Assembly: GCF_024228315.1 (NCBI RefSeq)
Contig: NZ_CP100454.1
Location: 2,604,001 to 2,668,000, forward strand
Direction: 5' to 3'
Source of the DNA: Halomarina pelagica
Lineage (GTDB): Archaea > Halobacteriota > Halobacteria > Halobacteriales > Haloarculaceae
Length of the DNA: 64,000 nucleotides
The notes beneath the pieces were generated by a model, which was given only the letters and a program-made list of their open reading frames with translations, did not search any database and was not told the origin of the DNA. The position numbers and the translations under genes are program-made. Shown here piece by piece: positions 1 through 6,697 of this stretch; position 1 is the stretch's first letter, and each line of letters starts with the position of its first letter.

Positions 1-398
1 GAGGTGAGCAGCGCCTCCGCGAACCCCCCGTCGGTCGTGAGCCCCGGGAACGAGAGGTTCACGCAGTGCATGTCCTCGCCGAGGCGACAGGGCCGACACT
101 TCCCGCAGGGGAGGACCGGGTGGCAGATGACCCGGTCGCCCTCCGAGACGGTCGTCACCTCCTCCCCGGTCTCGACGACGGTCCCGGCGTTCTCGTGGCC
201 CAGCGTCAACGGGAGGTCCTGCTCGACGTAGTCGGTCCACATCCCCTCGATGATGTGGTTGTCCGTCTGGCACCAGCCCGCGCCCTCGACCTCCACGACC
301 ACGTGGTCAGAGCGCGTCGGTTCGGGTCGGTCCACGTCGTCGATCGAGAGCGCCTCGCTCATCTCGTCGGTGTACTCGTGCAGTCGGGCGGCTCGCAT
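1..398 (-). CDS. Zinc-dependent alcohol dehydrogenase, N-terminal part (cut by window edge)
   Basis: This is the first 132 or so residues of a medium-chain Zn alcohol dehydrogenase, which oxidises an alcohol with NAD(P). Seen in the translation: catalytic zinc ligand Cys43 in 'GWCQTD', the 'GHENAG' motif (His68-Glu69), and the structural zinc cysteines 98, 101, 104 and 112 in 'CGKCRPC...C'. The GroES-like fold is therefore complete as far as it goes; the Rossmann domain lies beyond base 1. The ATG at 398 is the first in-frame Met before 'RAARLHEYTD'. It is divergent from the amidohydrolase gene, and the trio with the MIP18-domain gene suggests one catabolic unit. Substrate cannot be told. Confidence 0.9.
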   Translation of the reverse strand, partial: MRAARLHEYTDEMSEALSIDDVDRPEPTRSDHVVVEVEGAGWCQTDNHIIEGMWTDYVEQDLPLTLGHENAGTVVETGEEVTTVSEGDRVICHPVLPCGKCRPCRLGEDMHCVNLSFPGLTTDGGFAEALLT

Positions 399-514
399 GG
401 TATCCCACCGCACGACCGGCGACGAGTAAAAGGTATGTCCACGGTCTCCTGACTCTCTGGTGTGTGTTAACCAGTCATAAGTAATTTGTTATCATGCCTC
501 GATGTAGGATCGGT

Positions 515-1576
515 ATGTACCACCACGAAGGGGAGGACGTGTTCGTCCTCGACTCGCACGTCCACATGTGGGACGCGAGCGAGGAGAACATCGTCCACGA
601 GGGGGGAGAGCAGTTCATCCAGTGCTTCTACGACTACCACACCGGGTTCACGCCCGAGGAGCACCAGTGGGACCTCTCCACGTACCGCAAGTACGGACCC
701 GATCGGCTGCTCCGCGACCTGTTTCGCGACGGCCACGTGGACATGGCGATCTTCCAGCCGACGTACCTCACGGAGTTCTACGAGGAGGGGTTCAACACGA
801 CCGAGCAGAACGCCGAACTGGCGGAGGAGCACCCCGAGCGGTTCGTCCTCAACGGGCGGTTCGACCCGCGCGACGGCGAGGAGGGCCTGGAGCAACTCGA
901 ACGCGACCACGAGCGGTACGACCTCCAGGGCGTGAAGGTCTACACCGCCGAGTGGAAGGGCGACTCGAAGGGCTGGCGGCTCGACTCGGAGGAGGCCTTC
1001 GAGTACCTGGAGAAGTGCGCCGAACTCGGCATCGAGAACGTCCACCCGCACAAGGGACCGACCATCCGGCCGCTCAACCGCGACGCATTCGACGTGGCGG
1101 ACGTGGACGACGCGGCGACGTCGTTCCCGGAGTTGAATTTCGTCGTCGAGCACGTCGGGCTGCCGCGGCTGGACGACTTCTGCTGGATCGCCGCCCAGGA
1201 GCCGAACGTGTACGGCGGGCTGGCCGTCGCCGCCCCGCTCGCGCTGTCGCGCCCGCGGAAGTTCGGCGAGATCCTGGGCGAACTCCTGTTCTGGCTGGGC
1301 GAGGACAGGGTGCTGTTCGGCAGTGACTACGCCATCTGGGAACCCGACTGGCTCGTCGAGGCGGTCATGGAGTTCGAACTCGCGCCCGATCAGGAGGCCG
1401 AATACGGCGTGGAGTTCGACCTCGACGTGAAGCGGAAGGTGATGGGCGAGAACGCCGCGCGGCTCTACGACATCGACCTCTCGCGGCGGGAGCGCGACCT
1501 CCGGGGCGACGAGATCAGCGAGCGGTTCGACCTCGCCGATCAGTACGACCGGGGGCCGGCGACGGCCGACGACTGA
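515..1576 (+). CDS. Amidohydrolase family protein (amidohydrolase_2, TIM-barrel metal hydrolase)
   Basis: A 353-residue metal-dependent hydrolase of the amidohydrolase_2 type. Likely metal ligands seen: His15 and His17 in 'DSHVHMWD', His177/His179 in 'HPHKG', His213 in 'EHVGLP', and Asp271 in 'FGSDYAIWE'. An ATG at 494 is also in frame, but the TATA-like 'cataagta' at about 475-482 would leave only about 15 bp to it; the ATG at 515 fits a promoter spacing better. The stop overlaps the start of the next gene by one base, so the two are probably co-translated. Members act as decarboxylases, hydrolases or, in propane/acetone monooxygenase operons, as accessory proteins of unclear role; substrate unknown. 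Confidence 0.85.
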   Translation: MYHHEGEDVFVLDSHVHMWDASEENIVHEGGEQFIQCFYDYHTGFTPEEHQWDLSTYRKYGPDRLLRDLFRDGHVDMAIFQPTYLTEFYEEGFNTTEQNAELAEEHPERFVLNGRFDPRDGEEGLEQLERDHERYDLQGVKVYTAEWKGDSKGWRLDSEEAFEYLEKCAELGIENVHPHKGPTIRPLNRDAFDVADVDDAATSFPELNFVVEHVGLPRLDDFCWIAAQEPNVYGGLAVAAPLALSRPRKFGEILGELLFWLGEDRVLFGSDYAIWEPDWLVEAVMEFELAPDQEAEYGVEFDLDVKRKVMGENAARLYDIDLSRRERDLRGDEISERFDLADQYDRGPATADD

Positions 1577-2349
1577 TGAGCGGACGCACACCCACCCCCA
1601 CGCGCGCCGCCGTCCTCGACCGGCTGGATCGGGTCACCGACCCGGAACTCGACCGCTCGATCGTCGAACTCGAGTACGTAGAGCGCGTCGAGGTCGACCC
1701 CCCGCGCGTCTCCGTCCGGATCGCGCTCCCGACGGCGTGGTGCTCGCCCGCCTTCGCGTGGATGATGGCGAGCGACGCCCGCGAGGAGACCCTCGCGCTC
1801 GACGGCGTGGAGGCGGTCCGGGTCGAACTGGTCGATCACATGCACGAACGGGAGATCAACGAGGGGGTCAACGGAGGGCTCGACTTCGAGACCGTCTTCG
1901 AGGACGCGACCGAAGGCGTGGAGGCCATCCGGGCCGTCCTCGACGACAAGGCCAGACTGGCCCGCCAGCACGGAGCGGTCGAGGCCCTGCTCGACGCGGG
2001 CGTACGCCCCGAACAGATCGCCCGCCTCCGCCGGGGGGACGTGACCCTCGACGCCGAACCCGACCGCGCCGCGATCTCGCTCGACGGGGACGCGCTCGTC
2101 GTCTTCGTCCCCCGCGAACCGCTCGCGCGCTACGTCGAGAAGGCGACCGACGTGGGGATCGTCGAGGAGCCGGACGACCGCCTGTTCGCCACCCCCGAGG
2201 GCGACCCCCTCACCGCCGAGTCGTTCGACCTGGTCCACCGCCGCGCGCGCCTCGCCCGGACGAACATGACGGGGCAGGGGACGGTCTGCGACGGCCTCCG
2301 CCGGGCGCGGTACGGCGGGGCGCGCGAGGCGACGGAGACGTCCGACTGA
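1576..2349 (+). CDS. MIP18/DUF59-domain protein (iron-sulfur assembly-like) with C-terminal extension
   Basis: A 257-residue protein. Residues about 10-95 look like a MIP18/DUF59 (PaaD, SufT) domain: 'DRVTDPELDRSIVELEYV' followed by a beta-strand pattern and 'TAWCSPAFAWMM' with one cysteine. This family helps insert Fe-S or diiron centres into enzymes. Residues 100-257 form an extension I do not recognise; 'VRPEQIARLRRGDVTLD' and 'LVHRRARLAR' have a recombinase-like flavour but no catalytic residues are visible. It overlaps the amidohydrolase by one base. The pairing suggests maturation of a metal enzyme in the same pathway, which is inference. Confidence 0.7.
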   Translation: MSGRTPTPTRAAVLDRLDRVTDPELDRSIVELEYVERVEVDPPRVSVRIALPTAWCSPAFAWMMASDAREETLALDGVEAVRVELVDHMHEREINEGVNGGLDFETVFEDATEGVEAIRAVLDDKARLARQHGAVEALLDAGVRPEQIARLRRGDVTLDAEPDRAAISLDGDALVVFVPREPLARYVEKATDVGIVEEPDDRLFATPEGDPLTAESFDLVHRRARLARTNMTGQGTVCDGLRRARYGGAREATETSD

Positions 2350-2484
2350 CGGCCCCGCCCGGTGCGGGGAGCGGGAACTGAACGGCGTCGTCGCCGGAGG
2401 GGTCCGACGAGTCGGCGACGCGGGTCGCCCCCACTGCTGTCAGGTCGCGGAAACCTTTTCCGTCGCAGGTCGCTATCGACGACC

Positions 2485-2745
2485 ATGGCACGTGGAGGCA
2501 CGGTAACGGAGGAGGTCCTCGTGGGTTCCGCGACCGGCGAGGTCGGCTTCGGCCTGTCGGGCGGCGAGGAGACGCCCCCCGAGTCCGTCGTCGAGGAGGT
2601 CAGGCGGCGGAGCGAGGAGCGGTACGATCTCTCGGCGATGTCGCCCGGGACCGTCCTCGGCTTCGTCGACTACGACGACGAGACCGGCGAGGTGATCGAC
2701 CTCCGGTGGGAGGAGCCGGCGACCCGGTCGTCGTCGGGGGAGTGA
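2485..2745 (+). CDS. Small acidic haloarchaeal protein of unknown function
   Basis: An 86-residue acidic protein, 'MARGGTVTEEVLVGSATGEV...'. The ATG at 2485 is chosen because a T-rich TATA-like 'ccttttcc' lies 25-32 bp upstream, giving a leaderless transcript, and because the region upstream in the same frame is Arg-rich and looks non-coding. I see no signal peptide, membrane segment or metal motif. It is a stand-alone gene and no function can be assigned. Confidence 0.6.
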   Translation: MARGGTVTEEVLVGSATGEVGFGLSGGEETPPESVVEEVRRRSEERYDLSAMSPGTVLGFVDYDDETGEVIDLRWEEPATRSSSGE

Positions 2746-3044
2746 CCGACCGTTCGGTCCGACTCGCCGCCCCTCGGTCGGGCGGGGCACCTGCTACCGC
2801 TACGGACGCGCCAGCAGTCTACGGGTCGGCGCGTCGGGAGACTGCCGGCACGTCTAGTCAGACGGACGGTCGCCCGCGTCGTTCTCCCGGCACGTCCACT
2901 TCCTTCCCTCACTTCGTTCGGCCAGTCGTGGACGTGCCGACGTCACACTCGCTCCCGCTCGCGTGACTCCCGCGGATCTCGCCACGGCGGATCGACGGAC
3001 GATCGGAAGACGTATGCCCGAACGAACGTCACTCCCGGTGATAC
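2746..3044. other. Intergenic, no gene seen
   Basis: About 300 bp between a small acidic protein and a lipoprotein gene. Reading frames here are Arg/Ser-rich shadows. The last 40 bases contain the promoter of the following gene ('agacgtatgcc' near 3009). Nothing else is supported. Confidence 0.5.
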
Positions 3045-3509
3045 ATGCCCTCCACCACGCGTCGATCGCTCCTCGGAGCGATCGGAACGGTCACCGTTGG
3101 GAGCCTCGCCGGCTGCTCGACGCCGCGACTCGGACGTGACGGACCACCCTCGGGAAGCCTCGGTTTCGCGAATCTGGATCGACTTCCGCACACGCTCGGC
3201 GTCCACGTCATCGACGCCCCCGAGACGTACACCGTGGACGGCGACCTCCGAGGGGTCCCGCCCGCCCAGCGGTCACTTCGCTCGTCAGTTTCGCTGAGAC
3301 CGGACGAGACGCTGCTCGTTCCCGAAGCGTTCACCGAGGCCGTGCAGTACCACGTCGGGTTCACCGTCGACGGGCGGCCTCCCGAACACGCGGAGGAGGT
3401 CTCATTCAATCCGTACCGGGACGGCGGGACCTATCTCTATCTCCGGGTGGACGAGGGCGGGGACGCGACGTGGGTCATCAGCGCGGCGGGGACCTCCGGC
3501 CCGTTCTGA
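3045..3509 (+). CDS. Tat-exported lipoprotein, unknown function
   Basis: A 154-residue secreted protein. The N-terminus carries a twin-arginine signal ('TTRRSLLGAIGT'), a short hydrophobic stretch and a lipobox 'SLAGC' with the lipidated cysteine near residue 24, so the mature protein should be tethered to the outer face of the membrane. The mature part (about 130 residues) looks beta-rich, with no cysteines or metal motif. It resembles small haloarchaeal Ig-like or DUF lipoproteins, but I cannot name the family. It converges on the thioredoxin-fold gene downstream. Confidence 0.7.
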   Translation: MPSTTRRSLLGAIGTVTVGSLAGCSTPRLGRDGPPSGSLGFANLDRLPHTLGVHVIDAPETYTVDGDLRGVPPAQRSLRSSVSLRPDETLLVPEAFTEAVQYHVGFTVDGRPPEHAEEVSFNPYRDGGTYLYLRVDEGGDATWVISAAGTSGPF

Positions 3510-3530
3510 CGGGGATCGGCGTCCGACGAT

Positions 3531-4145
3531 TCAGGCCTCCCTCCACTTGATCGAACAGCCCCGCGAGGGCATGAACTCCAGGTCGACGTCCTCGCCCGCG
3601 AGGACGGCGTCGATCGCCTCGCGGACGTAGAACTCCGTGGGGTCCGCGTCCGGGTCGAGCGCGTCGTCGAGGCGGCCGTGGTACGCGAGGCGGAACTCGG
3701 CTCGCGGCTCGTCGCCGCTCGCGCTCTCCGAGGCGCGTCGGGCCTCGCTGCCCTCGCGCCGGGCGAACAGGAACGGATCGGGCGTGCAGACCGCGCCGTA
3801 TGCGCGGGCGACCTCCTGACTCTCGTCGCGGAGGTAGGCGTCGTAGCGGATCGTCCCGTCGTCGACGAGTTCGACCATCCGGTCGAAGGAGTCCTCCGGG
3901 TACTCCTCGGCGTCGTTGGGGTTGATCCCGACGACGGCAACCTCGTCGTACTCCTCGGCGAGGTCGTTGAGCAGGTCGAACTTCGCCCGCGCGTAGGGGC
4001 AGTGATTGCAGGTGAACACCAGCAGCAGCGCCTCGCGGTCGGCGAAGTCGGCGAGGGAACGCTCCTCGCCGTCCGTGTCGGGGAGCGCGAAGTTCGGTGC
4101 GGCGTCGCCGCGTTCGAGCGATCGTTCGGATTCTTCGAGTACCAT
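3531..4145 (-). CDS. Thioredoxin-fold peroxiredoxin-like protein (AhpC/TSA-Redoxin type)
   Basis: A 204-residue thioredoxin-fold protein. It begins with a peroxiredoxin-like 'GDAAPNFALPDTDGEE' and has a CxxC pair, Cys46-Asn-His-Cys49, in 'TCNHCPYA', then 'VVGINPNDAEEYPEDSFDRM'. This matches the family of thiol-disulfide proteins in which the redox CxxC follows 'VFTCNHCPY'. A third cysteine, 'YGAVCTPDPF', sits at the cis-Pro loop and a fourth near the C-terminus ('SRGCSIKW'). No signal peptide, so cytoplasmic thiol reduction or peroxide detoxification is likely. A stretch at residues 133-147 is low-complexity Ser/Ala/Glu, perhaps a loop expansion. Confidence 0.85.
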   Translation of the reverse strand: MVLEESERSLERGDAAPNFALPDTDGEERSLADFADREALLLVFTCNHCPYARAKFDLLNDLAEEYDEVAVVGINPNDAEEYPEDSFDRMVELVDDGTIRYDAYLRDESQEVARAYGAVCTPDPFLFARREGSEARRASESASGDEPRAEFRLAYHGRLDDALDPDADPTEFYVREAIDAVLAGEDVDLEFMPSRGCSIKWREA

Positions 4146-4197
4146 GGCGGGACGTAGGGACCGGGGGAGAAAGGGCGTTGTCCTCGCGCTGCCGGAA

Positions 4198-4386
4198 TCA
4201 GCGAACGGCGAGGGGCGTGGCGACCGCCGCGGGCTCCTCGGTTCCCTGTCTGACCTCGACGCCGCGGGCCCGGAGGCTCTCGGCCATCCGACCCGGGGTC
4301 ACTCCCGCGTAGCTCGCGGCCTGTTCGAGGGTGATGTCGCCCGTCTCGTAGAGCGCGATCGCCGTCCCGACAGCGTGGGTGCGCAT
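4198..4386 (-). CDS. Small helix-turn-helix-like protein (DUF7317/UPF0175-like), paralogue 1
   Basis: A 62-residue protein with 'AVGTAIALYETGDITLEQAASYAGVTPGRMAESLRARG' split over two helices, the pattern of UPF0175/DUF7317-type small haloarchaeal proteins that resemble an HTH without a recognition wing. A TATA-like 'tacttatag' (minus strand, about 4412-4420) lies about 30 bp before the ATG, so the transcript is essentially leaderless. A second, shorter paralogue lies immediately upstream on the same strand (4437-4613). Function unknown; the family is often antitoxin-like. Confidence 0.7.
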   Translation of the reverse strand: MRTHAVGTAIALYETGDITLEQAASYAGVTPGRMAESLRARGVEVRQGTEEPAAVATPLAVR

Positions 4387-4436
4387 GTGAACAACGATGT
4401 GGTTAACCCCTATAAGTATATCGTGAGATAATATAT

Positions 4437-4613
4437 CTATAAGGTTCGTTCCCCCTCCCTTTCAGGCGCGTTCGAATGTGGTGGAGGGCTAGAGGGACCG
4501 AACCGCGCGCGGAAGCGGTCGGGCGACCGGCCCGCGTATCCGGCGGCCTGTTCGAGCGGGAGCGCTCCGGCCCGGTACAGCGTAGCGGCGAAGGCAACGG
4601 CGTGTCGACGCAT
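4437..4613 (-). CDS. Small helix-turn-helix-like protein, paralogue 2 (58 aa)
   Basis: A 58-residue ORF read from ATG at 4613 to TAG at 4437. Its first 40 residues parallel paralogue 1: 'RRHAVAFAATLYRAGALP' then 'LEQAAGYAGRSPDRFRARFG', against 'RTHAVGTAIALYETGDIT' and 'LEQAASYAGVTPGRMAESL'. After residue 40 it has a Pro/Ser-rich tail with no similarity, so it may be shortened or frameshifted relative to its sibling. A 24-bp perfect inverted repeat (4637-4660) sits on its promoter region. Homology to paralogue 1 is what supports coding. Confidence 0.65.
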   Translation of the reverse strand: MRRHAVAFAATLYRAGALPLEQAAGYAGRSPDRFRARFGPSSPPPHSNAPEREGERTL

Positions 4614-4636
4614 GAGTACGCACCACGGTAGTTCGA

Positions 4637-4660
4637 CCGGAGATGTAAACGTATCTCCGG
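4637..4660. promoter_or_regulatory. Perfect inverted repeat, probable operator
   Basis: Arms CCGGAGAT and ATCTCCGG are separated by 8 bases (GTAAACGT). It lies 24-47 bp upstream of the 58-aa gene read on the minus strand, over the expected TATA position ('gtttac' on that strand), and about 175 bp upstream of the Lrp-family gene on the plus strand. A dimeric repressor site is the simplest reading; which protein binds is unknown. Confidence 0.5.
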
Positions 4661-4833
4661 TATCTGCTAGTGGTCCTAGTACTATTCTGGACTATTTCGA
4701 CACGTCCGAGGAGGAATTTTCGAACTCACTCGTCGTTCTCGATCTTTCGAGGGGTCGAGTCACCGAGCGCCGTGGGCCGAACGGCGTTGCCCGAGGAGAA
4801 AGCCTCTTTAGCGCCGTCGCCCCGACACGTGGC

Positions 4834-5322
4834 ATGGACACGCAGCGCGACGTCCTCGACCTGCTGTGCGAGAACGCCCGGTACGACACCGCCGACATCG
4901 CGCGCCAGCTGGGCGCGCCGGAGGAGGAGGTAGCGGCGGCCATCGACGCGCTCGAGTCCGACGGGGCGATCCGCGGCTACCAGGCGGTCGTCGACTGGGA
5001 GTCCGTCGCCGAGGAGCGCGTGCGCGCCTTCGTCGAGTGCAACGTGACGCTCGACCGCGAGACGGGCTACGACGACATCGCCGCCCGCCTCGTCAAGTTC
5101 GACGAGGTGCGCACCCTCCGGCTGGTCAGCGGCGACTACGACTTCGCGCTGACGGTCGAGGCCGACTCGATGAGCGAACTCTCCCGGTTCGTCAGCGAGC
5201 AGATCGCGCCCGTCCCCGAGGTCACCCAGACGGTGACGCACTTCATCATGGAGAGCTACAAGGAGGCGGGCATCGAGTTCGGCGACGGCCACGACGACGA
5301 TCGGCTGTCGGTGACGCCATGA
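4834..5322 (+). CDS. Lrp/AsnC family transcriptional regulator
   Basis: A 162-residue regulator: an N-terminal winged HTH ('DVLDLLCENARYDTADIARQ' onward, residues 1-55) and a C-terminal RAM ligand-binding domain ('RLVSGDYDFALTVEA', residues 75-145) that forms octamers and senses amino acids. An upstream in-frame ATG at 4612 is rejected, because its extra 74 residues look non-coding and a TATA-like 'ctcttta' sits 24-30 bp before the ATG at 4834. It overlaps the aminotransferase by 4 bp (ATGA), so it probably regulates that gene in response to an amino acid; this pairing is common in haloarchaea. Confidence 0.9.
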   Translation: MDTQRDVLDLLCENARYDTADIARQLGAPEEEVAAAIDALESDGAIRGYQAVVDWESVAEERVRAFVECNVTLDRETGYDDIAARLVKFDEVRTLRLVSGDYDFALTVEADSMSELSRFVSEQIAPVPEVTQTVTHFIMESYKEAGIEFGDGHDDDRLSVTP

Positions 5323-6488
5323 ACGAGGGGACCGACCGGGGCGGTCCGATCCAGCTTGCAGAGCGGGTACGGCGGGTGCCACCCTCGGGCATCCGTCGCT
5401 TCTTCGAACTCGCGGAGGAGATGGACGACGTCATCTCGCTCGGCGTGGGCGAACCGGACTTCACCGCCCCGTGGCGCGCCCGACAGGCGGCCATCGAGTC
5501 GCTCGAACGCGGGCGCACCTCCTACACCGCCAACCGCGGGACCCGCGAACTGCGCGAGGCCGTCGCGGCCGACTGCCGCGAGCGCTACGGCCTCGACTAC
5601 GACCCCCACGAGGAGGTGCTCGTGACGGCGGGCGCGAGCGAGGGCATCGACCTCGCGTTCCGGGCGCTCGTGGACCCCGGCGACACCGTCGCCGTCGCCC
5701 AGCCCTCCTACGTCTCCTACGTGCCGGGGGTCGTCTTCGCGGGCGGGGAGGTGCTCCCCGTCCCGACGCGCGTCGAGGACGACTTCGCGCTCACCCCCGA
5801 GGTGCTCGCCGAGGCGGGCGCGGAGGAGGCGGACGCGCTCGTCATGTGCTACCCGAACAACCCCACGGGCGCGACCTTGACGCGCGAACAGGTGGCCGCA
5901 GTCGCCGACTTCGCCCGCGAGCACGACCTCGCGGTACTCGCGGACGAGATCTACTCGGAACTCACCTACGAGGGCGAACACGTCTCCGTCGCCACCCTGG
6001 AGGGGATGCGCGAGCGCACGATCGTCTTCAACGGCTTCTCGAAGGCCTACGCGATGACCGGCCTGCGCCTCGGCTACGCGCTCGGCCCGGCGGAGGCCAT
6101 CGGCGCGATGAACCGCGTCCACCAGTACACGATGCTCTCCGCGCCGACGACCGCCCAGCACGCGGCGCTGACCGCCATCGAGGAGTGCGGCGACGAGGTG
6201 GTGGAGATGCGCCGGCAGTACGACCGCCGCCGGAAGTTCGTCCTCGCGCGGTTCGAGGAGATGGGGATCGACTGCTTCGAGGCCACCGGGGCGTTCTACG
6301 TCTTCCCCGAGTGCCCCTGGGACGACGCGGACGCGTTCGCGGAGGCGCTGCTCGAGGCGGAGTCGGTCGCGATGGTCCCCGGGAAGGCCTTCGGCGCGGG
6401 CGGGGAGGGCCACCTCCGGGCCTCCTACGCCACCGGCTTCGACGACCTGCGTGAGGCGATGGACCGCATCGAGCGGTTCGTCGGCTGA
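5319..6488 (+). CDS. Pyridoxal-phosphate aminotransferase, class I/II
   Basis: A 389-residue fold-type I aminotransferase. Seen: 'GVGEPDF' near the N-terminus, 'YPNNPTGA' (Asn binding the cofactor), 'LADEIYSELTYEG' (Asp binding the pyridine nitrogen), and the Schiff-base lysine in 'NGFSKAYAMTGLRLGY'. The length is typical for aspartate/aromatic/branched-chain aminotransferases. It is translated with the Lrp regulator through an ATGA overlap, which points to control by its amino-acid substrate or product. A second class I/II aminotransferase is at 36330-37481. The exact substrate cannot be told. Confidence 0.92.
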   Translation: MNEGTDRGGPIQLAERVRRVPPSGIRRFFELAEEMDDVISLGVGEPDFTAPWRARQAAIESLERGRTSYTANRGTRELREAVAADCRERYGLDYDPHEEVLVTAGASEGIDLAFRALVDPGDTVAVAQPSYVSYVPGVVFAGGEVLPVPTRVEDDFALTPEVLAEAGAEEADALVMCYPNNPTGATLTREQVAAVADFAREHDLAVLADEIYSELTYEGEHVSVATLEGMRERTIVFNGFSKAYAMTGLRLGYALGPAEAIGAMNRVHQYTMLSAPTTAQHAALTAIEECGDEVVEMRRQYDRRRKFVLARFEEMGIDCFEATGAFYVFPECPWDDADAFAEALLEAESVAMVPGKAFGAGGEGHLRASYATGFDDLREAMDRIERFVG

Positions 6489-6659
6489 TACCGCCTTCCG
6501 TACCTCCGTCGAGATGTTCGACGCTCAGCGCCGAGATCCCTCAGCGGCGCACGCCGGCAGTACGACGACCCGTACGATCCGCCGGATCGGTCTCCGCCGG
6601 CCTGGTCCGCCGGATCGGCCCGCGCCAGACAGGCCCGATTCGGATACATTCACGAAATG

Positions 6660-6675
6660 GACAAAAAGTTTTTTG
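6660..6675 (+). promoter_or_regulatory. Promoter of the pilus/secretion operon
   Basis: The A/T-rich run 'acaaaaagttttttg' lies 23-38 bp upstream of the ATG at 6698, the spacing expected of a BRE/TATA element with a leaderless transcript. The following seven genes all overlap or abut, so this is likely their main promoter. Confidence 0.6.
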
Positions 6676-6697
6676 ACACGTGGGGCGTGGAACCGTC

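Noticed and set aside
4612-4833. N-terminal extension of the Lrp-family gene from ATG 4612
   Set aside because: The 74 extra residues have no fold pattern, and a TATA-like box sits at leaderless distance before the ATG at 4834.
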